From positions 4,526,001-4,590,000 of the forward strand of contig CP085828.1 of NCBI GenBank assembly GCA_020809705.1: a stretch of DNA of 64,000 nt, written 5' to 3'. Shown in pieces: positions 11,481-23,100 of the stretch. How positions within the stretch are numbered: position 1 is the first letter of the stretch; the number at the start of each line of letters is the position of its first letter. The position numbers were made by a program, and so were the translations under genes. The notes beneath the pieces were generated by a model. The model worked only from the letters and a program-made list of their open reading frames with translations, was not told the DNA's origin and did no database searches. The DNA comes from Calonectria ilicicola (taxonomy: Eukaryota; Ascomycota; Sordariomycetes; Hypocreales; Nectriaceae).

Positions 11481-11726
11481 GGGTCTTGCTGCGCGCACAA
11501 ATACATTTTGCTAGATGCACACATCAAACTACTTAGCTAGGGCTTTTCTGGGAAATCCTAAGACAGTCCAAAGAAAGTACTGAAGCTTTAATTTATTTTT
11601 ATTATAAATAAATTTAGAAATATATATAAAATTATTTATTTTATTTTTATTTCTTTGTTTTGATAGTAAATGCAAGTGCCTTATGTGTGCACCTAGCAAA
11701 ATGTATGTGTGCGCGCAGCAAGACTC
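11481..11726. mobile_element. MITE, hAT-like, 246 bp with 8-bp target duplication
   Basis: Terminal inverted repeats of 44 bp (11481-11524 and 11683-11726) match at 41 positions and begin GGGTCTTGCT/GAGTCTTGCT. The element is flanked by a perfect 8-bp direct repeat TATTTAAT at 11473-11480 and 11727-11734. An 8-bp duplication is typical of hAT transposition. The interior is very A/T-rich and codes for nothing. It sits between two converging 3' ends, ending 25 bp from the stop of the dioxygenase-like gene. Confidence 0.85.
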
Positions 11727-11750
11727 TATTTAATTCATTTTTAACTACGT

Positions 11751-12875
11751 TTACACCCCATCATTAAACTCGTAGTCTTTGTTCCAACGCTATTCCAAGT
11801 TAGTTTTCTCGTGTCAAATGAGCTATAAAAATGTACTGGGACTTACCGTATCCCATGGTCGACTGGAGTCGACAAATCGTAAATCAGTGCCCAGTCGAAT
11901 GCGGTTTTCAGGGTCATGGTTGATTGTAGATGCGTGAATCTGGTTCCTCAGTTAGCATTCAGGTTTCGCAGAAGAAAAAATCCAAAAACTTGCCATGTGT
12001 GGAGTGTGAATGACGACATCTCCAGCCTCGTATGCGCTCACAAGCCACTTCTTGCCGTATTTTCTACCGAAATCCGCTGGACCCTCCGAGAGGAATCCAG
12101 TGCTCATCATGTTGGCATTGAAAGCGCTGCGTGTCTCCTCCTCACTCATTCCAGCTGCTTTTGCCTTACGTGTAAAGTCTTCCTCGATTTCTTGCCCAAG
12201 TGCATCGCCGCCCTGAAGGTAGATGAGACCACCACCCTGGATTCTAATATCACCCATGGGAACCCAAGCTGTCATTGCCGTGGGCTCTCCGTATCGCATA
12301 AACGATTGGTCGTAGTGGACGCCGATGGCTCGGTTTCCTGGAGTGTTGTTTCGGAGCAAGGTTCGTCGAACGGTAAGCGTCTTTTCGCCCCAGCCCGAAA
12401 GGCGAGAAATGAAGTCCTTCAAGACTGGGTGGTTGCAGAATCCTTGGACGCTGCCATCATCTGAACCAATATACCACGGCTCCGTGTGTGCTTTCAAGGC
12501 CGCATTGACAAATATGGCAGCCTTGTCAGTAGAGCCTGGTGGCGCGTTTTTAACACTTCCAGCCCCAATACCTGGATAGTCCCCTGCTTCAGCTGAGCTA
12601 TCAAAGATCCCCTCGACTGGCTCTGTCCCGGGCTTCATAACTCCGCTTGGCGCAAGGGACTTGAAATAAGCCTCACGAGCAGCCAGAACATCCTTTCGAG
12701 GGATCAATCCTTTAACAAGGACATATCCGTCTACCAGGTATCGTTTGTATAAATCCTCCAGCGGTTCATCGGGATAGGAGAGTCTCATCTGCTGTACCTC
12801 ATCCGCACCGAGACGGCCATCATTGACGTGCAGCGGCACGCCGTGAATGGTTGCCTCTTCTTCAACGTGTGGCAT
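11751..12875 (-). CDS. Phytanoyl-CoA dioxygenase-like Fe(II)/2-oxoglutarate enzyme
   Basis: Three exons, 12875-11994, 11939-11847 and 11789-11751, give 337 residues. PhyH-type enzymes hydroxylate a substrate using Fe(II), oxygen and 2-oxoglutarate; in fungi many act on small metabolites rather than phytanoyl-CoA. The iron triad is visible: H187 and D189 in GVHYDQ and H296 in MIHAST, with a 2-oxoglutarate-binding Arg near 307-309 (NRIRLGTD). H296 and the Arg lie in exon 2, reached through a 54-nt intron whose donor is GCAAGT, that is GC-AG. Intron 2 is normal GT-AG. A TATAAA box on the minus strand at 12964-12969 is about 90 bp upstream. Substrate unknown; the neighbouring regulator may control it. 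Confidence 0.9.
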
Positions 12876-13404
12876 GTTGAGTAAATGTTTTTAGAAATCT
12901 CAAAGAGATATGGGATGTTCAAACGCAAACTTGTAGGATTTTGAGCATTTCATTACGGCCCTTTTTATAGGTTTCTTTGACACTACTCTAGCGCAATCTT
13001 AGTGCAATCCCGCGGGCATTATTTCCCAAAGTAGTAATCCCCACAAGCTACCCCACGTTGCAGAATGAGGCGCCATCATGTGAACTAAACTCTGCTTATC
13101 CCGTGAACATTGGCACGGTGTATCCTAAGCTACTGTGGAAAGTGTCCGGCGAATCCATTCCTATTTAGGCACCCGTATTTGTTGTCATTTAATGCTTATT
13201 GGTTCCGCATTGCAACGTGTAACCATTGAACCGGCGAGTGAGTACCAATTCAATGTATACATATCACACCTTCGATACGGAATAAATGCACACGGATGGA
13301 TCGAAGAAGCCCATTAGCTTGATAACTTAATTTAACTCTATAATTCATATTTACACTCCCTAATGTACAGACATGTTTCATGCATCCAGCCCAAGTGGAC
13401 TCCT
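12876..13404. other. Intergenic, dioxygenase promoter
   Basis: Promoter of the dioxygenase-like gene and 3' flank of the permease. Only the TATA box near 12964-12969 stands out; no gene seen. Confidence 0.55.
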
Positions 13405-14856
13405 TCAAAAGACGGCATTGTCTCCACAGGCGAAAACACCACGAACTGTGCTGCTGTCGGAGTTGAAAGCGTCAAGCAGGTCCGTGACCGAAGACCAAAG
13501 ACCAGCCCCGTTAATGAAGAGAGAAATAATGATGAGAAAGACATTCAAGCAGGTCAGGGCACTCTTCTTCCAGTTCAGGAAAAGGCAGTCCCAGTTCATG
13601 TTGAGCCAAAAGATGGCACTAAAGCCATAAGTGAACCAAGAAACGGTTGTAGCCGAAGTAATAGATAGGATAGAATCGAAAATCGGAATAGCGTTGGAGA
13701 GGATGAAGACGATAATCCAGAAGCAGGTGACGCAAGTAACCCACACGCTCCATGACTTGACGCTGTTGTCGGTAAGCTGGTGAAGGGCTCCCATCTTGCG
13801 CATGACCAAAACGTAAATGTATTTGCAGCCAGTGTGGGCATTGGAGAAGGCCGTTGTAAGGATAGCAAATAAGGCGATGCCATACGCAATCTTGGCAGGC
13901 AGTCGAGGAGCGGCGCCAAGAACAGGGGAGACTGTGTATTCTGCAGCGAGACAGTAAAGGACGAGGGCAACCGAGGTGTAAAAGACCATGCTGCTGATCT
14001 CAAGGACAGCCAGAGAAAATTTAAAGTCTCGGGCGGGGTCAACCATCTCAGCCATGTAGCTAACAAAGGTGCAGTTGGCGGCATAGGCGTAGACGATCTT
14101 GAGACAAGCGTTGAGGCCATCTCGGAAAGTTGGGTTCCCAACAACCTCAATTTTGCGGTGCCAGTTATCTGGTGCCTTGGAAGGGCCAGCTACAGCCAAG
14201 CTGACTAAAGCAATTCCAACGGCAATGAGAACACTAACGGCATTCGGAATGCCACACATGGAGACAAACTTCATTGTTCGAGGCAAGGAAAAGATGAAGG
14301 CAATAATAGATGCCACGAGGATAAAGACGACGGTGCAGACTGCGTGGCCGCTAATGGTGTTGAAGGCAACGGAGAGTGTGACGGTGGGAGAGGCGACGAA
14401 AAATATGAACTGTATGATGTTCATGATGCCAGCAATGATTTCGAACTTGACATCGCCCACGACTTTGCACATTTCAACTGTGTTCACAACCTGTGGGTGC
14501 TTTCGGTAAAATTGCAACAGGACATATGCCGTGTACCAGGTAAGGCAGCCGATGCCACAGATGGCGATGATTCCGGGAACAATACCAAGAACCTTCATGA
14601 CGGAGGGCAGTGAAAGAACGCCCAGGCCAATCTGGTTGGTGAACAGAATCAGGACTGTGTCCCATTTCCCAAGAGTACGGTAGTTTTTACCGCCTTGACT
14701 GAAGATGTTTTCGCCAGTGGCCTCGGCATTTCCAGTCTGGAAATCATGAGGAGTCTCAGTGATGCTGGCTTTCTTCGGTTGGTCGCTGTCTGAGGCACCA
14801 GACTCTTGTATCTTTTCGTTCGTAGCGACCTGCATCATCGGGGTTTGGCTAGCCAT
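13405..14856 (-). CDS. Neutral/aromatic amino-acid permease (Mtr-like, Aa_trans family)
   Basis: A single-exon gene for 483 residues. The family are proton-coupled amino-acid transporters with about 11 membrane spans; the Neurospora Mtr permease is the model. Residues 1-65 are a hydrophilic cytosolic tail. TM1 has NQIGLGVLSLPSVM, typical of the family, and the C-terminus ends GVFACGDNAVF, close to the conserved end of fungal members, so the reading frame looks complete. The ATG at 14854-14856 is preceded by a TATATATA run at 14959-14966, about 105 bp upstream. The long 5' region contains several GATA cores, which would fit nitrogen control, but this is not shown. Confidence 0.93.
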   Translation of the reverse strand: MASQTPMMQVATNEKIQESGASDSDQPKKASITETPHDFQTGNAEATGENIFSQGGKNYRTLGKWDTVLILFTNQIGLGVLSLPSVMKVLGIVPGIIAICGIGCLTWYTAYVLLQFYRKHPQVVNTVEMCKVVGDVKFEIIAGIMNIIQFIFFVASPTVTLSVAFNTISGHAVCTVVFILVASIIAFIFSLPRTMKFVSMCGIPNAVSVLIAVGIALVSLAVAGPSKAPDNWHRKIEVVGNPTFRDGLNACLKIVYAYAANCTFVSYMAEMVDPARDFKFSLAVLEISSMVFYTSVALVLYCLAAEYTVSPVLGAAPRLPAKIAYGIALFAILTTAFSNAHTGCKYIYVLVMRKMGALHQLTDNSVKSWSVWVTCVTCFWIIVFILSNAIPIFDSILSITSATTVSWFTYGFSAIFWLNMNWDCLFLNWKKSALTCLNVFLIIISLFINGAGLWSSVTDLLDAFNSDSSTVRGVFACGDNAVF

Positions 14857-16409
14857 AGTTGCTTGTAGTTGTATTATTCTCCTTTGTATGCAGAAGACTT
14901 CAGGATGGGTGTAATGTCGTAGCTGGGGCTAAATCTCCAGAAGCGTGTCGGGTCAGCATATATATACGAATTCAGAGTTGAGCCGGGCTTTGAAACACGA
15001 GTCTGGTGTCCATAGAAAGGCCGAATTGCATCGAACCGTGCCCAAATGCTGGATTCCGTGGTGTGACTTGATTCCTAAATCAGAGGCCTGAACCTGGAGA
15101 CTAGAATTGGGGGAGGGATGCCACGAAGCCGACGGCAAAATAGCCACAGACGCAAGGAACCCTAGACCAGGAAAGGCAAATATCTGGGAATCGAGCGAAT
15201 TTTGCCACCATTTATCAGCTCACCGGTCAGCTTGCTCGGCTTCAAAGGCAGCTCGCGGGATTTGAGGGACCATGCCGGTACGCCTTTGGACCCCGTGGGG
15301 GACATGGATAATGTCTGGAGGTGGTTATCTGTTACGTGATGGATTCATTACCCCGATTTCCTCCAATTCTTGGCTGACAGCAGATTCTGGGGCCGTATCA
15401 CCCGCGGTGATGAGGACCCCAGGGGGAAGAGACGATGGCAAGACTGAGAAGTGACGAGTGGAAGAATCCAAGGCGACCCCGGGAAGGAATGATGAGTGAT
15501 GGACAGGATACAACTATTATGCGATGTAATCCACCGCAATGGAGCCCTGTGAGGCTCTTCTGGTCTGCCACTGGCTTCGAGAGCTTGGCAGCGCCGGAAG
15601 CAGAGCCGCTGAGACCCTACGGTGGAACCATTGCACGGTTTCTGTGGGCCACTTGCCTATTTATCATTTCTCTTGTTGTCAGTCGATGTGGTAAATGACA
15701 TACTTGTTGCCTCTTTTGTCTTCTACTAACAAAAAGCGCGTGGCATCTTCTTGGCACAAGCACAGTGGTGATCATGCGAACCCCATGTACCTGGGGAAGG
15801 ATGGGCGTCGAAACTAGAGCTGTAGCTGCAGGCAAAGTTTCTTCTGGAAGTAGTCTACGATGCGGCTCTGCTGCAGCGATGGTCGCAGGGGTCTTAATCT
15901 GATAAAAGTATGAACGGCAGTCTTCTAGCTCAGCCTCCAGCGAAATGGTTGCCCGTTGCCGGATGAGAGACAAATTGCTGTGAGGAAAGTGACGGATAAT
16001 AGCGGATAGTAACAACAACCAGGTCGCGGACCATCCGATTGGTACGGCATTGGAAGCTTGCTTGACGCGCATTCAATTGACTCACGTTCAACTCCAAAAA
16101 TTCAGAACGGGATGAATCGACGGCGACAACGTCATCATGGACAAGGGAGACTTTCCTTTTTCAATGGGTCACACTGACTCAGATCCTGGCCCGGGGTCCC
16201 CGCAGAGCCTCGTGGGTGGAGGCGATCGCGGAGACTTGCTTTAAGCATGTGTTCACGGGGATTGAGCCACTCGCCTACCCAGGGTCATATGTCCAAGCTT
16301 CGGCGCCTTACTTTCAGTACAGTCCGTGAAAATTTGTACCCTGTCTACCTTTTCCCACCATCTTTTAGCTAAATTGTAAATAAATAATTTATATAAAGCC
16401 TATTAATAT

Positions 16410-16440
<31 letters not shown>

Positions 16441-17198
16441 TTTTCTTTTTTTTTTAACCACCAAACTAATATCTTTAGGTGCTTGAGTTTTAAGGTGAGG
16501 ATGTCACAGAGGCACAATCTTTCAAGGGGTGTATTGTAATCATGGACAACTTCCCTGGTCACTCTACAGTCATTCACTACAGCACGGCGGGATTTCGGAT
16601 GTTAAATGTTAAGCGTTGATTGATCAATTACGACGTGCCCCGATATGCCCAGGGTATATCCGTTGTCGTGAGTACGGGAATCCCTTTTACTTTACAAAAA
16701 AAGTGCAATGCAGTGCTAATACCTGAACGCCATGTTTGCCCCCATTGTCCTGAATACCCCCAAAGAAACATGTCCGAATCTCAGGGCCCTGGTGTTCTCC
16801 CAGGACCACGTTTCCAAATGCCTCGGTTTGAGGCCCAACCATGGTTGCTTTCCAATCACGTTGCCCGTTTTACCCAATTCGCACAGGGAACAAACCAGCA
16901 AAACCATTCTATGTGATGCCGCCAAACCCAATGATCCCTTTTGGCAAGAAATAAAAAAAAAAAAAGGTGCAAACAGATGTTGCTGACCGTGATGAGGCGA
17001 AGGCCTAATAAAAAATTCCAACACTACAGTCTGTCACCGCCTGGAAGCGATGAATCCGATTCGACGAGGCCATCCGGAAATTAGATGGTGAAAATATAAT
17101 CGGCAGCTGAGTGGGTTTTGATCGACATTAATCGGATTATCCCGTCGTATATAGGTCGGCAAGGTCGACATGAGGACAGGGATACTGGCATCCCTACC
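14857..17198. other. Long intergenic region upstream of the permease
   Basis: About 2.3 kb with no supported gene; open frames overlap on both strands and lack domains. It holds the permease promoter, with TATATATA at 14959-14966 and scattered GATA cores, and a TTTA microsatellite at 16409-16444. Confidence 0.6.
16409..16444. repeat. (TTTA)n microsatellite
   Basis: About nine tandem TTTA units followed by a T-rich run, in A/T-rich DNA at 16376-16460. Confidence 0.9.
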
Positions 17199-17310
17199 TT
17201 ACGCCTTGCTCTTCTCTTCTTTCTTCTCTTCTTCGACTTTCTTCTCTGCTTCGTCTTTCTTCTCTTCTTCTTCTTCTTCTTCTTCTTCCTCCTCCTCCGC
17301 GTCATTAGTT
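17199..17310 (-). repeat. Coding CTT/TTC-rich low-complexity tract
   Basis: Pyrimidine-rich plus-strand DNA (TTC and CTT units) encodes the acidic/basic tail of the sulfatase-fold protein, including 12 consecutive Glu codons. Such tracts vary in length between isolates. Confidence 0.85.
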
Positions 17311-20142
17311 TTCTCTTCTTCGTCATCTTCATCACTATGTGAAGCGCTGTAACCCCAGAGTCTCTTACGCTCTAGACTCCACCAGCGGGCGACAGCCTCG
17401 GCCTCGATGGCCCAAGTTGCCGCGTCATCGCCGAACTCTGTCGTGACGGCGGTGCTCAGACTTCGCATCGACCACTTTAGTAGGGGCTCTAGTTCGAGCG
17501 GATCGTTCTGGAGGTCGGTAAATCTGTACTCGGACTTTTGGTCCAGAGGCATGACCAGTCGCCAGGGTGCGTCTGCCGATGTGACGGACAGCATGCGGCC
17601 GCCGGCGTTAATAACGCCAAAGTTCCATGCACGTCGACCGTTGAGTGATTTCTTGTATGGTCGGATCAGGGACTGGCCTTCGTAGTCCTTGATAAGGTCT
17701 TTAGCTGCGGTCTTGTCCTTGTCGTTAAGCGAACCAGTGTTGACAAGCAGGTCAAGGATGGTAGGGACAATGGATAGAGAGGTAGCGTTGGCCTCGTACT
17801 GGATGCGGGGAAGGTTAGGGTGTCTAAAGGAGATGGGCACGCGGAAATTGCTAATATGTCCGTTCTCATAAGTGCCAGTCTTAGAGACATCCTCCTTGAA
17901 GGCCTGTCCGTGGTCACCCACAAAGACGACCAGTGTCTCATCAGCGATGCCGAGATTTTGGAACGTCTGCATTAGCTGGCCGACCCAGGCATCGTTCCAT
18001 CGAACCGTGTTGAGATACTTGTCGAAGTCCTTGTGCCATCGGTTGGCGCCCTTCACGTTGAGATAGTTGATCTCGTCGAAATCGCTGGGGAGCGACCAGG
18101 GATGATGGGTGGTGCTTGTAAAGTGTGACATGAACATTCGCTGGCCGTTTCCAGTGGCCTTCTTGACATAGTTCTCGATGTGGTTCTGGAGTGACGTCTC
18201 GGGGTATCCAAAGTAGTTGATCTCTTCCAGCTCCTGGTGGTCCTTCTCGGCTGTGAGTTCGAGGCGGTCCTTTGTGAAGACGTACTTGAAACCTATCTTT
18301 CTATCAAACTTCTTCTGCCTGTCGTAGCCATCAGTGACGGATTGGAAGAAGGCAGGATACCACTGCTGATCCAGGTAGTTGTCGGAGACTACCTTGTCGT
18401 CCTTCATGCGGTTGAAGAGCTCCAAGACTTGAGGCAGACAGGGCTGGTAGCTTTCTGTCTCAGCCTCCTCGAATTTGTCGACAGGCATAGGCCAGGCACC
18501 GCAGTGGATGGCAGCCAAGCTCTTGGTAGATACGGAGCTGGTGGTGAGGCCGCCAACAATATTAATACCACCAAAGCCAGCCCTTGTTGTGTCGTTCCAC
18601 TCAGGAGTAGCGGGCTCGAATGCTGACCCAGTGCTGTTGAGCCAGTTTCCAGATTTGCCAGTGATCTTTTCAGCATTTGGTGAAAGGCGCGATAGCTTCT
18701 CATTAAAATCATCCTCATTAGCACCGTCCTCTCCGTGCGACTTTTTGATGAAACTGTGAATATCAGAGCCCATCTGGATTGGGAAGAGTTCCTCCCGAAG
18801 ACTCTCCATCATGATGATGGCGACGTGCTTAATCTTGACACTTCCATCATTAATCTTGCCCTTGAGCTCATCCAACACATCGGAGTCGAGATTGGAAATC
18901 TTCATTGGATCAGCAACAGGGTTGTAGAAAGTGTCGACATTGCTTGATCCAGGACAGATGTTCGATTCAGGCTCAGACGAATTTCCGATTTCGGGCTGCT
19001 CTGGGTACCACTTGCCAAAGCCCAGCGGAGGTGGATGCGGTAGCCATCCGGGCACGGTGTTCCTGTACTCCCTTGCAAGGCGGTTGTCAACTCCGGGAGC
19101 CCATGCTCGAACATCTGGTGTTGGGCGTTTCCACTTGGCTTCCTCGATCATGGCGGGGAACGGCCACCTGTTTCCGTTGAGGCGGGCCTTTTCGATGCAG
19201 ACGTCGGGCTTCATCTTGAACATTTCCATCATGGCCATCGGGAGTGTCGTGGCCATCATGGTGTACGGGGTTTGCGGGCGTACCACCATGGTGACACCGA
19301 GGAACACCATGATGGCGGCAATGACGGCCCAAGAGGTTGTCTTGCGGAGAAACTGTGTCGTACGTCCGGATGTATCCTTCCATCCTTCACCATACACAAG
19401 CGCCATAGCCTGTTCGGCATCCTCCTCCTCTTCGGAATCGTATGTGCTGTCGGTGTCGTAAAAATCTGGCTCTGATTCTCCAGGCTGCGAGTAGTGGCGA
19501 CGTCGGGTACGTACTTTGGAGCTTCGGCATGGTAAAACGGTTCGCCAAACTGGAGGGATGTTAGTAATGGGATTGCGAAAAGTAGCATGCAAGACCAATC
19601 TACCGTATACAATAGGCGCGCCCATCGCAACCAACACATTGCCCACGGCTCTGTAGAGATACCACTTTGTGAGCCAGGAGATGGTGAGCAGGAGGACACC
19701 CGACACGAAGACGGCGCCGCTCCCACTGAGCAGCACCTTCATGCCCTCGCGGTCCTTGGCGAATCCTATGGCATCTTGCCAAATTATTTCGTTTCCTGTC
19801 TCATAGTAGAAGCCAAGCTGCGACGATGCCCCACCAAGCATGATGAAGCTGCATCGAGTACCGTCAGTATCGATCGCCAAGGCTAGGGATTGTGTGGGGT
19901 GTTACATACGCAAATGTGCAGCCCAAGCTGCTTGTGAAGATGGCAATCAGCCCATTCTCCCGTCGCAGCGCCAGGCGCGACAAACATATCCAGAAGACAT
20001 CTGAGAGTAATAGCGAGGGGAGGTAGAGGGCGAAGGCGAGGATGGAGATGGAGCTGCCGTGAATGTACAGATGGACCAGCTTGGTCGAAATGAGGGAAAC
20101 AACGGTTACAGCGAAGCAGAATGGAACGAGGGCGGGCAACAT
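17199..20142 (-). CDS. Membrane-anchored sulfatase-fold protein (LTA-synthase/phosphoglycerol-transferase-like)
   Basis: Exons 20142-19910, 19848-19604 and 19549-17199 give 942 residues. The second intron (19603-19550, 54 nt, in frame, branch CTAAC) is optional: kept, it adds 18 residues. The N-terminal part has several membrane spans (exon 1 has two or three; more follow to about 115, and another near 165-190). The outside domain has the alkaline-phosphatase/sulfatase fold: the first metal strand HVAIIMMESLRE, a Thr/Ser-rich loop GGLTTSSVST where the nucleophile would lie, HHPWSLP, then VVFVGDHGQAF and ENGHISNFRVP for metal binding. No Cys-X-Pro-X-Arg sulfatase signature is seen, so a phosphotransferase or phosphodiesterase role is more likely than a sulfatase. 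The last 45 residues are almost pure Glu/Lys/Asp. Function in fungi is unclear. Confidence 0.85.
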
Positions 20143-23100
20143 ATTATCGGAGGGCTACAGAGAAAGAAAGAAAGAAAGAAAAAGGGAAGATGGAAGAGAT
20201 GACGACAAAAGAGAAAACAGGTGTGGCAGAGACAGGACGGACGTCGAGCATTTACCTATATTACGTCCCGCATCAGGGTGTCCATGTAGGTTCTTGGATG
20301 ACAGTGACAGTGTGTCTAGTGGTATGTCAAGACAAGCATTTCAACGTGGGCGAGCGGGGAGTAAAAGCAGTAACAGGTCGCGTGTACAAAGCAACAGAAC
20401 AGCCAAATGCAAGCCAGCCTCATTACGGTGCAGCCTATGGCGGTAGCACCGGTTGAGAGCTGATCTATAATAAGTGGCGGTCGCAAGGTCGCTGGCAGGC
20501 CCTCGTATCGGGCCCAGTTTTAGCTCGCTTGGTTCCCGTAGGGGCAGACAGGCAGGGGGTGTGGAGGGCGTTATATTGGCGCGCCGGGCGTGAATAAGCG
20601 GGTGTGTGAGACGAACAAGCCCCCTCAAGCCGCTGTTGTTTTGTGGTCTGGTATACGGGGCTTGCTGGGGGCGAAGGGGGGGATGGCGCAGGCAGGAAGA
20701 TTTGAAATTTGGCTAGAAACATGGGTCAAGAAGAAGGGATGGCATGGCAGGCAGCTGAGTGTTTGCCAAAGACGTTTATGCAGAGCCCATGTATGTGTAT
20801 GAGTGTGTATGTGTATGTGTGGCCAAGCCAAGCCAAGGTAAAGTGTTTTGAATCATCATCTGGATGTTCGGGACACACTCAAAACCAACCTTTGTGGTCC
20901 AAGCTACAGCATGTCCACAGCTTGTCCCACCATGCATTCATTCCATCAGATCAGGGCCCCCCTCCTCACACTCCCACGCGCGCGCTCGCACGCACTCACA
21001 AACACAAGCACAGTCACAAACTCGCCATGAATGATGACGATCCACCGGGCGGACATTAAACTGACAGGCCTGGTCTGGCCGATGCCCTGATTTGCCTGCC
21101 CTGCCCTGTCGAGTTGGCTGAGTGGCTTACTCCGCTCCCCGAGCGAAGCAGGCCAGTAGCGGAACGTCCCAGGCAGACATAAGCGAAAATACCCCAGGAA
21201 AAGTTCGGAGTTCGGGTCGCCAAAGGTTCCTGTAAGCATGATCACTGATCAGGACAGCGCCTGGATCAGGACAGCGCCTGGATCAGGGGGTCCCAGGGCC
21301 CAATATTTTGGCACAAATGCTGTGGGCCAGCGTCATTCGCTGTGTCAACATCCCGACCGCGTTAAAGTCAACCTGCACACACACACACCAACCAGTACAC
21401 ACACAGGCGCGACGGGGACAAAAAACTGGCACAATGTGAGACATTTTGCTTTTGGCGGCGTCCGCGGCTGCCCTAGCTGGCTGGGTGGGACGGATCTGCC
21501 ATCCAATTCAACGAGGGGCACGCGAGTACTTTGCAAAATGGGCAATATGGCACGTTTACATCCTCCACGACTTACTTCATAGCTCGGTCACTGAATCGTT
21601 CCTTTGGCGCTTCCATTTGACGGTTCCATGCCGTCCTCCCGTTGTCACCCACCCCTGAACCATCAAACTATCCCCCCCTCTCCGGCTGCGCGCTGCTCGG
21701 AATCATGATCCGAGTTAGCTCGTCTTGACGAAACATTGTGGGGGAGACGAGACCAAGCACCACCTTAGCCACGGTGGCCGACGGCCCCGGGAGTTCCACC
21801 AAGGTGCACCCAGTACCCAGTCTGTGCTCGCGTGCACTACTTTATTTATTCCTGGACAGGGCGGCCGGACGGGCAATTACGGTGGTGGGAACAAAGTTAG
21901 ATCGTAAAGGATGCGGGCCAAGCTTCTGAGCCACGGCGAGTGACGAACCTCTGATCAAAATTCATCTAGGGTCTGTGATGAAGGGGACCGTGATCATGGC
22001 TGGCTGGCTGGCTAGCTGAATGGCAAAGCAAAGCACGCGACAGCACACACAGCGAGCAAATGGGGGGTTTACAATAAAATAATAAAAAATTAAGGGTAAA
22101 TAAAAAAGAAATTTGCACACCTCAGCAAAAAGTAAAGACACACAAAATGTCTCACATGGCGTGCCAGCCAGAGTCAGGTTCAAAATTCCACCTCCCCCGC
22201 GCGAGAAGATGCTACACGTTGAATTGAGCGAGCGTCCCTTCACCTCGCCAGCGCGCTGTCTCAGATGCTCCTCAGATACGCTCGTCCATGGCGGAGGACA
22301 AATTAATGATCGCCGCCTCGCCTCGCATGTCCAAACGTTGGACCTAGTCCCGGAATCCGGCTCATTTGGAACAAAGCTTAGCTTTCGGCATGGGCCCTGA
22401 AGAGAGGGGGGGCGCTAAGGGGGGTTGTGTGCTAACCCCCCAGCAGCCAGCCCAGCGCTGCACTGGCCTCGGTGGCGTCATTGGCTGACCCGCGACATGT
22501 CAACATCAGCAGCGCGTGAGACAGATGGATTGATTGGGACTCAACGCCCAGAGGCGCCAAAGAGAAATAGACGGTCTAGACGTAAAGTGTGGTTTGTTTG
22601 TTTGTTGTTGTTGTTGTTTGGCACAGAGCATGCAGGGGGTAAAACGAGAGTGCATCGCCAGCACCAATGCCGGCACCAGCACGAACACCGTCACAAACGC
22701 CGTCACAAAGCCTGTCGCCAACCCCAACCCCAACAGCAGGAGGCGCTTACAGTCAAACCAAAGGATTCTCCAGCATTGGTTTGGCCCTCTGCAAAGCCTA
22801 AACACAATACACTCGGTTAGATGACGATAGATGCTTGATGACAAAGAATAGGCCGCTGATCAAACCAAGCTCTCAGCGAGGCAGTGTTGCACATCGTCCC
22901 CCGTTTAAGCACTAAAGGACCAGGGCGATCGGCCAACTGGCTTTGCCACCAACTCCACCGCAGCACGCGGGCCAGCCAACCAAGCCCATGGCTGCCGCCC
23001 TGGCCGGGGGAAACAAGCTCTCAGGAGCGACTTGGCAGCAGCAGCAGCATGGTGATGCAACATGCCCCATGCCGTTAGCTTCATCCGAGCAACAAACTTC

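Noticed and set aside
15617..16072. 151-codon minus-strand frame upstream of the permease
   Set aside because: No recognisable domain, and composition is like the surrounding non-coding DNA.
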